Source of the DNA: Mesorhizobium sp. NZP2298
GTDB taxonomy: Bacteria; Pseudomonadota; Alphaproteobacteria; Rhizobiales; Rhizobiaceae
Assembly (NCBI RefSeq): GCF_013170825.1
Contig: NZ_CP033365.1
Span: 1,178,001 to 1,242,000, forward strand
Direction: 5' to 3'
DNA length: 64,000 bases
Within the stretch, counting starts at the first letter, position 1. Each line of letters opens with the position of its first letter. The position numbers and the translations under genes are program-made. This document shows, one piece after another, positions 35,190 to 44,232 of the stretch. The notes beneath the pieces were generated by a model. It searched no databases. It was not told where the DNA came from and was given only the letters and a program-made list of their open reading frames with translations.

Positions 35190-36665
35190 ATGCGTATCTT
35201 CACCGCCTCGCTGGCGACCGAAACCAACACCTTCTCGCCGGTGCCGACCGACCGGGCCTCGTTCGAGATGGCGTTCTATGCCGGGCCGGGCAAGCATCCC
35301 GAGACGCCGACATTGTGTTCCTCGCCGATCGTGGCCTTGCGCCGGCGCGCAGCCGCCGAAGGACTGACCGTGATCGAAGGCACCGCCACATGGGCCGAGC
35401 CCGGCGGCCTGGTGCAGCGGCAGACCTTCGAGGCGCTGCGCGACGAGATTCTCGGGCAGCTCGAGGCGGCACTGCCGGTCGACGCGGTCATCCTCGGCCT
35501 GCATGGCGCCATGGTGGCGCAAGGCTATGACGACTGCGAAGGCGACCTGCTTGAGCGCGTGCGGGCAATTGTCGGACCCAAGGTGGTGATCGCCTCCGAG
35601 TTCGATCCGCACAGCCATTTGACGCCGAAGCGCGTGGCCGCCTCCGATATCATGGCCTATTTCCTCGAATTCCCGCACACCGACTTCTATGAACGCGGCG
35701 AACATGTCGTCGAGCTTGGCCTGGCTGCCGCGCGCGGCGAGATCAAGCCGGCGATTTCGACCTTCGACTGCCGCATGATCCAGGTGCTGCCGACCAGCCG
35801 CGAGCCGATGCGCTCCTTCGTGGACCGTATCAAGGCGATGCATGGCAAGGACGGTGTGCTGTCGGTATCGGTCATCCACGGCTTCATGGCCGCCGACGTG
35901 CCGGAAATGGGCACGCGCATCCTCGTCGTCACCGACAATGACAAGGCCAGGGGCGATGCGCTGGCGCAACAGCTTGGACGCGAACTCTATGCCATGCGTG
36001 AAAATACGGCGATGACGATGCTTGATACCGCCGACGGCATCGACCGGGCGCTGGCCGTACGTGCCCGGAATCCCGGCAAGCCGGTGGTCATCGCCGACAT
36101 CTGGGACAATCCCGGCGGCGGCGTTCCCGGCGACGGCACCTTCGTGTTGCGCCAGATGCTGGCGCGCGGCCTGGACAAGTTCGGCGTGGCGACGATCTGG
36201 GATCCGATTGCCGTGACCTTCTGCCTGGCGGCCGGCGAGGGCGCCGTCATCGACCTGCGTTTCGGCGGCAAGGCCGGACCTCAGGCGGGCGAGCCGATCG
36301 ATGCGCGCGTCAAGGTGCTGAAGGCCGTTAACGAGGGGTGGCAGAGTTTCGGGCCAAGCCGGGTGACACTTGGGCCGGCCGCTTTGGTCCGCATCGAGGG
36401 TACCGAGGTCGACATCATCCTCAACACCAACCGCACGCAGACTTTCGAGCCGGACATTTTCTCCAACATCGGCGTCGATCCGCTGGCCAAGGACATGCTG
36501 CTGATCAAGTCGACCAACCATTTCTATGCCGGATTCGAACCGATAGCCGCCGAGATCATCTATGTCTCTGCGCCGAGTTCCTATCCGAGCAATCCTGCGG
36601 TGACGGATTACAAGAAGCTGACACGGCCGGTGTGGCCGAGGGTGAAGGATCCGTGGAAGGCGTGA
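35190..36665 (+). CDS. M81-family metallopeptidase (MlrC-like)
   Basis: A 491-residue protein of the MlrC family, named after the enzyme that cleaves linearised microcystin in sphingomonads. Domain layout: N-terminal M81 region with SLATETNTFSPVPTD, LHGAMVAQGYDDCEGDLL and the putative metal-binding SEFDPHSHLTPK, then the MlrC C-terminal region with DIWDNPGGGVPGDGTF and STNHFYAGF. The start has GGAG 6 nt upstream. No signal peptide. Its real substrate here is unknown; being in a sugar-type importer operon it may act on an imported amide- or peptide-linked compound. The frame is open far upstream across the permease gene, which is an artefact. Confidence 0.88.
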   Translation: MRIFTASLATETNTFSPVPTDRASFEMAFYAGPGKHPETPTLCSSPIVALRRRAAAEGLTVIEGTATWAEPGGLVQRQTFEALRDEILGQLEAALPVDAVILGLHGAMVAQGYDDCEGDLLERVRAIVGPKVVIASEFDPHSHLTPKRVAASDIMAYFLEFPHTDFYERGEHVVELGLAAARGEIKPAISTFDCRMIQVLPTSREPMRSFVDRIKAMHGKDGVLSVSVIHGFMAADVPEMGTRILVVTDNDKARGDALAQQLGRELYAMRENTAMTMLDTADGIDRALAVRARNPGKPVVIADIWDNPGGGVPGDGTFVLRQMLARGLDKFGVATIWDPIAVTFCLAAGEGAVIDLRFGGKAGPQAGEPIDARVKVLKAVNEGWQSFGPSRVTLGPAALVRIEGTEVDIILNTNRTQTFEPDIFSNIGVDPLAKDMLLIKSTNHFYAGFEPIAAEIIYVSAPSSYPSNPAVTDYKKLTRPVWPRVKDPWKA

Positions 36666-36669
36666 CGCT

Positions 36670-36702
36670 GCTGATCTCCCCCTCGAGGGGGGATTGGCTG
36701 GC
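36670..36702. repeat. Short GC-rich palindrome between convergent genes
   Basis: CTCCCCCTCGAGGGGGGA forms a compact palindrome just after the M81 gene and before the convergent M3 peptidase stop. It could end both transcripts, and it resembles the core of the other CCTCCCC-type intergenic repeats in the window. Confidence 0.45.
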
Positions 36703-36703
36703 G

Positions 36704-38758
36704 TTACACCAGCCCCCGCTTCACCATCATCGCCTCGGGCGAAGGCATCTTGCCGCGGAAGGCCGTGTAGAGCTCTTCCGGGTCCTTGGAACCGCCGGCG
36801 GCGTAGATGTTCTTCCTCAGCCGCTCGGCCAGCGCCGGGTTGAAGGGATCGCCGGTCTCCTCGAAGGCGGCGAAGGCATCGGCGTCCAGCACTTCCGACC
36901 ACATGTAGGAATAGTAGCCGGCCGAATAGCCGTCGCCCGAGAAGACATGGCCGAAATGCGGGGTGCGGTGGCGCATGGCAATGGTGTCGGGCATGTCAAG
37001 CCTGGCGAGCGTTTCGGCTTCGAAACGAAGCGGCTCCGCCGGGGCATCGGGCCGGGCGTGATAGGCCATGTCCATCAAGGCGGAAGACGTGAATTCGACC
37101 GTGGCGAAGCCGGCCCCGAACGTGCGCGTGGCCAGCATCTTGTCGAGCAGTGCCTTCGGCATCGGCTTGCCTGTCTTGACATGCAGGGCGTGCTTTTCCA
37201 GCACCGCCGGCACCGTCAGCCAATGCTCGTAGAGCTGCGAAGGCAGCTCTACGAAATCGCGGCTGACCGAAGTGCCCGCGACCGACGGCCAGGTGACGTC
37301 GGTCAGCATGCCATGCAGCGCATGGCCGAATTCATGGAACAGCGTCTTCGCCTCGTCGACCGACAGCAGTGCCGGTTCGCCGGCCGGCGGCTTTGCGAAG
37401 TTCATGATGTTGTAGATCACCGGCTTCGAGCCTTGGCCAAGCTTGTAGCCGGACTTCAGCGCGCTCATCCAGGCGCCGGACCGCTTCGAGGGCCGCGCGA
37501 AATAGTCGGCAAGGAACAGGGCACGCTCGCTGCCATCGGCATTCTTCACCACGAAGACGCGTGCATCGGGATGCCAGGCGGCAATGCCTTTCTTCTCCTC
37601 GAAGCTGATGCCGAACAGTTTGGTCGCCACGTCGAAGCAGGCGTCGATGACGCGGTCGAGCTGGAGGTAGGGCTTCAGTTCCGCCTCGTCGAAAGCGAAT
37701 TTTTCCGCGCGCAGCTTCTCCTGGTAGAAACGCCAGTCCCAGGCGGCGAATTTTTCATTGCTGCCGGCTTCCGCCGCCAGCCGTTCCAGTTCCTTCTGGT
37801 CGGCGGCGGCCTTTTCCAGCGCCTTTTCCCATACCGGATCGAGCAGCGCGTGCACCGCCTTCGGCGTCTTGGCCATGGTGTCGTCTAGCTTCAGTGCGGC
37901 GAAGGAGGCGTAGCCGAGCAGTTTCGCCTTTTCGGCGCGCAGCTTCAGCATGTCGCGCACCACGGATGTGTTGTCGCTGGCGCCACCATTCTGGCCGCGC
38001 ATGGTGAAGGCGCGGAAGGCGATCTCGCGCAGGTCGCGGCGTTCCGAGAAGGTCGTGAACGGCTCGTAGATCGAGCGCGACAAAGTGACGGCGTAGCGGC
38101 CTTTCTGGCCGCGCGTCTCGGCGGCCTCGGCCATCGAACTCTTCAGGAAATCCGGCAGGCCGGCAAGATCGGCCTCGTCGAGGAACAGCGCCCAGTCGCG
38201 CTCGTCTGCCAGCACGTTCTGGCCGAAAGTCGTGCCGAGGGACGACAGTTCTTCATTGATCCTGGCCAGCCGCTTCTTGCCCTCGGCATCGAGCTTGGCG
38301 CCGGAGCGGACAAAACCCTTCCAGGTCTTCTCCAGCACCCGCAAGGTCTCGGCGTCGAGCCCGAGGCTCTCGCGGCGCTGGTAGAGGTCGTCGATGCGGG
38401 CGAAAAGCTTCTCGTTCATCGAGATCGCCGAGAAATGCCTGGACATTTTTGGCGAGATGTCGCGCTCCAGCGCCTGGATCGTATCGTTGGTGTAGGCGCC
38501 GGCCCGGCACCAGAAGATCGACGAGACGTGATCGAGCGCCTCGCCGCCCAGCTCCAGCGCTTCAAGCGTGTTCTCGATGGTCGGTGCATCCTTGTTGGCG
38601 GCGATCGCGTCGATCTCGGCCTCATGCGCCTTCAGCGCCGCGTCGAAGACGGGGGAAAAATCACCGTCGCCGATATGGGCGAAGTCCGGCAGACCGAGCG
38701 GGCCCTGCCACGCGGTCAGCGGATGGGCGGCGAGGTCGACGGCTTTCGTGGAGGACAT
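36704..38758 (-). CDS. M3-family oligopeptidase (Dcp/OpdA-like)
   Basis: Zinc metallopeptidase of 684 residues that in this family degrades short peptides in the cytoplasm. The metal site is H475-E-x2-H479 in LFHEFGHALHG, with the third ligand E504 in FVELPSQ. The start MSSTKAVDLAAHPLTAW and the length match Dcp/oligopeptidase A. No signal peptide. It is convergent with the M81 gene and appears to be an independent housekeeping gene. Confidence 0.93.
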   Translation of the reverse strand: MSSTKAVDLAAHPLTAWQGPLGLPDFAHIGDGDFSPVFDAALKAHEAEIDAIAANKDAPTIENTLEALELGGEALDHVSSIFWCRAGAYTNDTIQALERDISPKMSRHFSAISMNEKLFARIDDLYQRRESLGLDAETLRVLEKTWKGFVRSGAKLDAEGKKRLARINEELSSLGTTFGQNVLADERDWALFLDEADLAGLPDFLKSSMAEAAETRGQKGRYAVTLSRSIYEPFTTFSERRDLREIAFRAFTMRGQNGGASDNTSVVRDMLKLRAEKAKLLGYASFAALKLDDTMAKTPKAVHALLDPVWEKALEKAAADQKELERLAAEAGSNEKFAAWDWRFYQEKLRAEKFAFDEAELKPYLQLDRVIDACFDVATKLFGISFEEKKGIAAWHPDARVFVVKNADGSERALFLADYFARPSKRSGAWMSALKSGYKLGQGSKPVIYNIMNFAKPPAGEPALLSVDEAKTLFHEFGHALHGMLTDVTWPSVAGTSVSRDFVELPSQLYEHWLTVPAVLEKHALHVKTGKPMPKALLDKMLATRTFGAGFATVEFTSSALMDMAYHARPDAPAEPLRFEAETLARLDMPDTIAMRHRTPHFGHVFSGDGYSAGYYSYMWSEVLDADAFAAFEETGDPFNPALAERLRKNIYAAGGSKDPEELYTAFRGKMPSPEAMMVKRGLV

Positions 38759-38848
38759 GGAGGGTCTTTCGCTGGCATCAAGGAGGAGGGTGTCACCGAT
38801 GTAGGGCGCGGCCCGCGGGGCCGCAATATGGCAGTTGGCCGATCCGCC

Positions 38849-39283
38849 TCAATAGCCTTCGCAGTTTTCGGCGATTGCCGCTTGCGAACTGGCGGATATG
38901 CGGTTGTCTGTCACCGCGAAGGTCTCCTGCATCAGCATGTCGTTGTTGGGGAAGTCGTAGCAGGCGATCACCGTGGTGACACCGCCCTCGTTCTTCTCGA
39001 TCCGGTGGCGGATCGCGGCACCCGCTACCGCGCCTTTCCATTCGTCGAGCGAGGCGATGAACTCCTCCTTGCTTTGAACGATGCCGAGGTCATCGAGCTT
39101 GATGCGGACATCGTCGGCAAGCAGGTCGGCGAGTTCGGTACGGTCGGCGACCAGCAGCGCCGCATACCAGCGGCTGATGATGGCGCCGTCATCGGCGCGG
39201 GCGGCGATAATTGCCACCAGCAGTGCGGCCGCCGTGAAAACGATCGACCGGACGTTCATCGCCTGGCGCACCACCCCGTTCAT
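38849..39283 (-). CDS. Exported SnoaL-like hypothetical protein
   Basis: A 144-residue protein with an N-terminal signal peptide (VRSIVFTAAALLVAIIAARA). The mature part, AIISRWYAALLVADRTELADLLADDVRIKL, looks like the cone-shaped SnoaL/NTF2-like fold. It lacks recognisable catalytic residues. The first ATG overlaps the carbonic anhydrase stop by 4 bp; an ATG eight codons later is also possible and gives a more usual signal peptide. Confidence 0.7.
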   Translation of the reverse strand: MNGVVRQAMNVRSIVFTAAALLVAIIAARADDGAIISRWYAALLVADRTELADLLADDVRIKLDDLGIVQSKEEFIASLDEWKGAVAGAAIRHRIEKNEGGVTTVIACYDFPNNDMLMQETFAVTDNRISASSQAAIAENCEGY

Positions 39284-39924
39284 TCCAGCACCGGCCGCTC
39301 GAAATCGCCGGTGTCCTTGTTCATCACCCAGAGCTCACCGGTCGAAATGTCGAACCAGGCCCCGTGCAGCGACAGCCGGCCCTTGCCCTCGAGGATCGAG
39401 ACGCAAGGAAAGGTCCTGAGGTTGGCGATGGAATAGCGGATCGAGATGCGCTCGAGCGCGGTCTGACGCTCCGTCGCCGTCATGAAGGTGCTGGAGGAAA
39501 CGGTCTCGGCGGCCGGCGCGATCAGGCTCATCCACTTGCCGATGAAGTCGCCGGGGGACAGCGGCGCGGAATTGGGGTCGAGCGCGGCGCGGATGCCGCC
39601 GCAGCGGCCGTGGCCCATGACGACGATGTTCTTGACCTTGAGGCTCTGCACCGCGAATTCGAGCGCGGCCGAGGTCGAGTGGAACTCGCCATCCGGCTCG
39701 TAGGGCGGCACCAGATTGCCGACATTGCGCAGCACGAAGAGTTCGCCCGGCCCGGCGTCGAAGATCGCTTCGGGGGCCGAGCGGGAATCGCAGCAGGCGA
39801 CGATCATCGTCTCGGGGGCCTGCCCCTCTCGGGCGAGCTCGCGATAGCGGCCGCTCTCGGTGAGGTAGCGGCCATTCATGAAATTGCGGTAGCCGGCTAG
39901 GAGGTGGTCGGGAAGGTGAGGCAT
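39280..39924 (-). CDS. Beta-class carbonic anhydrase
   Basis: A 214-residue enzyme interconverting CO2 and bicarbonate. The zinc ligands are C45 (in ACCDSRSAPE), H105 and C108 (in VMGHGRCGGI), with the D46-R48 dyad intact. Other family blocks: ELFVLRNVGNLVPPYEPDGE and TSAALEFAVQSL. Cytoplasmic. It is coupled to the SnoaL-like gene by overlap. Confidence 0.95.
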   Translation of the reverse strand: MPHLPDHLLAGYRNFMNGRYLTESGRYRELAREGQAPETMIVACCDSRSAPEAIFDAGPGELFVLRNVGNLVPPYEPDGEFHSTSAALEFAVQSLKVKNIVVMGHGRCGGIRAALDPNSAPLSPGDFIGKWMSLIAPAAETVSSSTFMTATERQTALERISIRYSIANLRTFPCVSILEGKGRLSLHGAWFDISTGELWVMNKDTGDFERPVLE

Positions 39925-40069
39925 GGGCGGCTAAGGCCTTTCCGGGGTTGGAGGCGGCAGCTCGTTGCGGTCGAGAAAGCCTCTAACGGCAAAAGCCTGT
40001 TGCGAGCAATGCAGAATTGTAGGGGCTGGGCATAAATGCCATGCGCCAAGGCGGGGCGTGTGTCGACAT

Positions 40070-40882
40070 TCATGCCCAGATGGCGACCGGTATGCCAAAA
40101 CCGTCAGCGAGCGGCGGGTTGGGAAATGGCTTCGCGCTGCCGCTGGCGATGCGGCCGGCGATCAGCATCATGACAGCCGCGTCGAGGAAATCGTCCGCGG
40201 CCGCCCCGCGCGGCGGCGGCTGGTCGAGAAAGCTCATCTCATAACCGTGCCGGCACAGCAGCGCCTTGCGCTCCGCCATGCCGGCCGGATTGACGCTGCC
40301 CTTGATCTTCTTCGGCAATTGCATGGCCTGATCGCCATTCAAGCGGCAGAAGGCGACTTCGGGATGCGATTCGAAGACGCGGCCGCGCAGATCCGGCCGC
40401 GCGATCAGCAAAGTATCGATCTCGCGGATTTTCGAGAAAATGCCGAAGGCCTGGATGGAAACGCCGCGCGGCGGGTCGGATGTGGCCCTGGCCACCTCGC
40501 TTGCCTTGCGATGCGCGGCATACCAAGCTTCGACGGTGATGAAATCGCTCGTGTCGGCGTAGAGCGCGGCGCGGGACGGGATCGAAAAGACGCTGGACTG
40601 GCGTGCCCCGAGCAGTGGCCTGACCAGCGCTTCCGGTCCGCGCCCGCCTTTGCTGGAAAATTCGGGCAGGCCGATCGGCATGTCGACGGCGACAATCGCA
40701 TTGTCCGGGCTTGCCTTGAGCAATGCGGCGAAGCTGGCGAACACCTCGACTTGGGGCGCCGAACCGGGGTTACGAGGTGTCGAACCAGGGTTACGAGGTG
40801 TCGAACCGTGCTCGCGCCGCACGGCGATCCAGCCGGCCTTGCAGCCATCGGCGCCGACGAGCACGACCCCGGTCGAAGTCAC
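40070..40882 (-). CDS. DUF429-family protein
   Basis: About 270 residues. The start is a GTG in a GTGA overlap with the pyridoxal kinase stop; the frame is open further upstream only as antisense of that gene's frame. Family features: VLVGADGCKAGWIAV, VDMPIGLPE, RGVSIQAFGIFSKIREID and VFESHPEVAF; the fold is thought to be RNase H-like with acidic residues (D in VGADG, D in VDMPIG, E in ESHPE). Residues near 25-40 contain a 7-residue repeat STPRNPG made by a 21-bp tandem repeat. Molecular function unknown. Confidence 0.83.
   Translation of the reverse strand: MTSTGVVLVGADGCKAGWIAVRREHGSTPRNPGSTPRNPGSAPQVEVFASFAALLKASPDNAIVAVDMPIGLPEFSSKGGRGPEALVRPLLGARQSSVFSIPSRAALYADTSDFITVEAWYAAHRKASEVARATSDPPRGVSIQAFGIFSKIREIDTLLIARPDLRGRVFESHPEVAFCRLNGDQAMQLPKKIKGSVNPAGMAERKALLCRHGYEMSFLDQPPPRGAAADDFLDAAVMMLIAGRIASGSAKPFPNPPLADGFGIPVAIWA
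40761..40802. repeat. Two tandem 21-bp repeats inside DUF429 gene
   Basis: Unit GAACCGGGGTTACGAGGTGTC followed by a second copy with one change (CAGGG for CGGGG) and a partial third (GAACC). In frame it encodes STPRNPG twice in a loop of the DUF429 protein. Length change by whole units would keep the reading frame. Confidence 0.85.
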
Positions 40883-41763
40883 GCCCGGCGGTCCCGCCCC
40901 GGATGCGTGAGGTGACGCAGCTGCACCATGGCCATCGGGTGCGACAGGCTCTGGGCGTCGGTCTCGAGCTGCAGCTCGTCGCCGCCCCGTTTGGCGGTGC
41001 GCGCCAGGATCTCGTAGACCGCCGCCGTGGTCGACTGCAGCGCCTTGATCGGCGGCTGGCCGGAAAGGATGCGGGCGAGGTAGACGGCCGCCGTCAGGTC
41101 GCCCAGGCCGTTCGGCGGCTTGTCGATCAGGCGGTGCTCGGCAAGCAGGGCCTGGGTGCCGTCGAGCAGCAGATTGCCGGTACCGCCTGACATCATCGAC
41201 TGTGCCGAGGTGACCAGCATGGTCGACGGTCCGGCATGGAGTGCCGCCGAAATCACCGATTTCAGATCGGGCAAGGGAACGCCGGCCATCCATTCGAGCT
41301 CATAGCGATTGGGCGTGGCGATGTTGGCGATCGGCATCAGCCGGTCGCGCATGGCGGCAGCGGTGGACTCGGGCACATAGAGGCCGCCGGAATCGCCCAT
41401 CACCGGATCGCAGATATAGACGGCGTCCGGCGTCCTGGCCTTGACCGCGGCAACCAGCGAGGCGACGGCCTCGGCCTGGCCGGCCTCGCCCAGATAGCCC
41501 GACAGCACGGCGCCGACCTCTCCCAGCCATGGCGCGCGCTCGAGATCGGCCATCAGTGCCTTGAACTGGTCGAGTGGCGGCACGATGCGCGTCGCCCGCC
41601 CATGGCCGGGATGCCAGGGCAGGATGACCGTCGGCACCGCCCAGACCGGAAAGCCCAGCGTCTCCAGTGCGAAGACGGCGGCACGATTGCCGACCGAACC
41701 GCGTGCGACATGGCTGGAAATGACGATGACCGCGCGCGGCGCGTCGGGTTTCTCGGCACTCAT
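40879..41763 (-). CDS. pdxY: Pyridoxal kinase
   Basis: PfkB-superfamily vitamin B6 kinase of 294 residues, making pyridoxal 5'-phosphate. Evidence: VISSHVARGSVGNRAAVFALETLG at the N-terminus (substrate loop), VYICDPVMGDSGGLYV, ATPNRYELEWMAGV and the catalytic anion-hole block NGLGDLTAAVYLA with the conserved aspartate in GLGDLTA. PdxK and PdxY are hard to separate; here the overall pattern fits PdxY. It overlaps the DUF429 gene by 4 bp. Confidence 0.88.
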   Translation of the reverse strand: MSAEKPDAPRAVIVISSHVARGSVGNRAAVFALETLGFPVWAVPTVILPWHPGHGRATRIVPPLDQFKALMADLERAPWLGEVGAVLSGYLGEAGQAEAVASLVAAVKARTPDAVYICDPVMGDSGGLYVPESTAAAMRDRLMPIANIATPNRYELEWMAGVPLPDLKSVISAALHAGPSTMLVTSAQSMMSGGTGNLLLDGTQALLAEHRLIDKPPNGLGDLTAAVYLARILSGQPPIKALQSTTAAVYEILARTAKRGGDELQLETDAQSLSHPMAMVQLRHLTHPGRDRRA

Positions 41764-41775
41764 TGTTTGTGATTC

Positions 41776-42027
41776 CTAGCTGCCCCGGGTGAGGAAAAGC
41801 ACGAGCCAGACCATCAGGCCCAGCGCCAGAAGCAGGCCGAGTATCCTGCCAATGCGTGTGCCCCAGACTTCGATCGGGTCCGCGCGGTCGGCGTCGGCGG
41901 CGGCGACGTGGTCGCGCATGCCTTTCGTCGTCCGCGCCACGAAGGAGGCGCCGGCCGGGTCGGTTTCTTGCGCAACGCGCTCTAGGATACGGCGCGATTC
42001 CCTGTCGCTGTCCGGACGTTCCGCCAT
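41776..42027 (-). CDS. Small C-terminally anchored membrane protein, hypothetical
   Basis: An 83-residue protein: a charged N-terminal half (MAERPDSDRESRRILERVAQ) and one C-terminal hydrophobic helix (IGRILGLLLALGLMVWLVLFL). It looks tail-anchored, with the bulk in the cytoplasm. It precedes pdxY by 12 nt, so it is likely in that operon. No family recognised; the longer open frame upstream is rejected. Confidence 0.65.
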   Translation of the reverse strand: MAERPDSDRESRRILERVAQETDPAGASFVARTTKGMRDHVAAADADRADPIEVWGTRIGRILGLLLALGLMVWLVLFLTRGS

Positions 42028-42189
42028 GATGATGTCCCGTTTTGCCCGGACCTTATCGCGTTCGCGCGGCCAATCACAGGGCCTTGCGAGAGGACGACGC
42101 ATGCCGGCTTGTTCGTGAGGTCGAGGCCGTTTTCTTGCGCGCCGATTGTGGTAATGCTTCGCATGCAACTTCTACCGAGGGACCCCATC

Positions 42190-42828
42190 ATGCTTGCCCA
42201 GCGCCTTGCCCGACCATCGACATTCCGCACGCTGCCCGCCTTCCTGATGATGGCAATCGTGCTGCCGCTGCTTGCCGGCTGCGGCTACAACACGATCCCG
42301 ACGGCGGAGGAAAACGCCAAGGCGGCATGGAGCGAGGTGCTGAACCAGTATCAGCGCCGCGCCGATCTCATCCCCAATCTGGTCGAGACGGTCAAAGGCT
42401 ATGCCTCGCATGAGAAGGACACGCTCGACGCTGTCGTCGAGGCCCGCGCCAAGGCGACGCAGATCACGGTGACGCCGGATACGCTGAAGGATCCCGAAGC
42501 CCTCAAGAAATTCCAGGATGCCCAGGCCGGGCTGACCAGCGCGCTGTCGCGGCTGATCGCGGTGTCGGAGGCCTACCCCGACCTCAAGGCCAACCAGAAT
42601 TTCCTGGCGCTGCAGGCACAGCTCGAAGGTACGGAGAATCGCATCGCAGTGGCGCGGCGCGACTACATCCAGGCGGTCAGGGACTATAATCTGACGCTGA
42701 AGACCTTCCCGTCCGTGCTCTGGGCCACCTTCTGGTTCCGCGGCAACGAGCCCTTCGCCAATTTCACCGTCGACGAAGACAAGATGCAGCCGCCGAAGGT
42801 CGATTTCGGCACGAAGCAGGGCGGGTGA
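42190..42828 (+). CDS. LemA-family lipoprotein-like membrane protein
   Basis: A 212-residue LemA protein. N-terminal signal with lipobox-like LLAGC, then NAKAAWSEVLNQYQRRADLIPNLV, the hallmark helix, and ENRIAVARRDYIQAVRDYN late, typical of the helical LemA domain. The start has GAGGGA 8 nt upstream. It leads a cluster with three TPM-domain genes, a pairing seen in many bacteria; the shared function is not well defined. Confidence 0.92.
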   Translation: MLAQRLARPSTFRTLPAFLMMAIVLPLLAGCGYNTIPTAEENAKAAWSEVLNQYQRRADLIPNLVETVKGYASHEKDTLDAVVEARAKATQITVTPDTLKDPEALKKFQDAQAGLTSALSRLIAVSEAYPDLKANQNFLALQAQLEGTENRIAVARRDYIQAVRDYNLTLKTFPSVLWATFWFRGNEPFANFTVDEDKMQPPKVDFGTKQGG

Positions 42829-42843
42829 TAGCCGGGGCCAAAC

Positions 42844-43674
42844 GTGGTGATCTTGCAGGCCGATGAGGGACGACGCCTGGCTCGCCTTGTCGCAGCCATG
42901 CTCTTCATCCTGGTGCTTCCGTTCGCGGCCTTCGCGGCGGACCTGCCGGCGCTCACGGGCCGCGTTGTCGACAATGCGGGCATCATCGATGCCTCGACCA
43001 AGGCGGCGCTGACGCAAAAACTCGCCGACTTCGAGACAAAGGGTTCCGACCAGATCGTCGTCGCCACCATTCCCAGCCTGGACGGCGAGGAGATCGAACC
43101 CTACGCCAACCGGCTGTTCCGCTTCTGGAAGCTCGGCCAGGCCAAGGAGAACAACGGCGTCCTGCTGCTGGTCGCGCCGAACGATCGCAAGATGCGCATC
43201 GAGGTCGGCTACGGGCTGGAAGGCACGCTGACCGACCTGCACACCAAGCTGATCATCGAAAACGACATGGTGCCGGCGTTCCGTGCCGGCGACTTCTCGG
43301 GTGGCATCTCCAAGGCCGTCGACGACATGGTCATGGTGCTGGAAGGCAATCCTGAGGAGCTCGAAGCACGCGGCAAGCGCAACCAGGAGGCGCCGTTCAA
43401 TTCCGACGACCTGTTCTTCGCTATCTTCATCAGCATCTGGGCGATCATCTTCTTCGGCAGTATCGCCGCCTCCATCCTGCCGCCGATCTTTGGCCAGAAG
43501 CTCGGGCCAGGACGCTATCGCTGGCTTGGCATGACCTTCGAACCCGGACGGCGCTCCTCATCCCGGGGCGGCTGGTCCTCGGGAAGTTCCGGCGGCGGCT
43601 GGTCTTCGGGTGGCGGTGGCTTTTCCGGCGGCGGCGGTTCGTCCGGCGGTGGTGGCTCCTCGGGAAGCTGGTGA
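42844..43674 (+). CDS. TPM-domain (YgcG-like) protein, tandem copy 1
   Basis: A 276-residue exported protein anchored in the membrane. Signal peptide ending AFA, TPM domain about 40-165 (GRVVDNAGIIDASTKAALTQ, VVATIPSLDGEEIEPYANRL, DRKMRIEVGYGLEG), one transmembrane helix (FAIFISIWAIIFFGSIAASI) and a Gly/Ser-rich tail ending SSGSW. A GTG start is used by default; no strong ribosome site is seen. The TPM domain is encoded by a segment nearly identical to that in the next gene. Confidence 0.87.
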   Translation: MVILQADEGRRLARLVAAMLFILVLPFAAFAADLPALTGRVVDNAGIIDASTKAALTQKLADFETKGSDQIVVATIPSLDGEEIEPYANRLFRFWKLGQAKENNGVLLLVAPNDRKMRIEVGYGLEGTLTDLHTKLIIENDMVPAFRAGDFSGGISKAVDDMVMVLEGNPEELEARGKRNQEAPFNSDDLFFAIFISIWAIIFFGSIAASILPPIFGQKLGPGRYRWLGMTFEPGRRSSSRGGWSSGSSGGGWSSGGGGFSGGGGSSGGGGSSGSW

Positions 43675-44232
43675 GCGCATGACGACACGCACCATCGGCA
43701 CGCCGAGGCCTGGTTTCCTTAGCCCGGCGATCCACGCTGTCCTGACGGCTCTGGCGTTGCTGCTGTCCTGCTTGGCGGCCTTCGCGGCGGACCTGCCGGC
43801 GCTCACGGGCCGCGTTGTCGACAATGCGGGCATCATCGATGCCTCGACCAAGGCGGCGCTGACGCAAAAACTCGCCGACTTCGAGACAAAGGGTTCCGAC
43901 CAGATCGTCGTCGCAACCATTCCCAGCCTGGACGGCGAGGAGATCGAACCCTACGCCAACCGGCTGTTCCGCTTCTGGAAGCTCGGCCAGGCCAAGGAGA
44001 ACAACGGCGTCCTGCTGCTGGTCGCGCCGAACGATCGCAAGATGCGCATCGAGGTCGGCTACGGGCTGGAAGGCACGCTGACCGACCTGCACACCAAGCT
44101 GATCATCGAAAACGACATGGTGCCGGCGTTCCGTGCCGGCGACTTCTCGGGTGGCATCTCCAAGGCCGTCGACGACATGGTCATGGTGCTGGAAGGCAAT
44201 CCTGAGGAGCTCGAAGCACGCGGCAAGCGCAA
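42925..44232 (+). repeat. 458-bp near-identical direct duplication (42925-43382 and 43775-44232)
   Basis: The two blocks are offset by 850 bp and identical by eye except one base (C at 43065, A at 43915, silent). They cover the mature N-terminus and TPM domain of two adjacent genes, while signal peptides, transmembrane regions and Gly/Ser tails differ. This indicates a very recent duplication or gene conversion confined to the domain. Confidence 0.93.

Noticed and set aside
35061..36902. 613-codon open frame opposite the M81 gene
   Set aside because: Covers three unrelated genes on the real strands and has shadow-like composition.
40883..41293. Upstream extension of the DUF429 frame
   Set aside because: It lies over the pyridoxal kinase gene in another frame; the GTGA overlap gives a natural start.
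42925..44232. CRISPR-like or satellite repeat
   Set aside because: Only two long copies within coding genes; it is a domain duplication.
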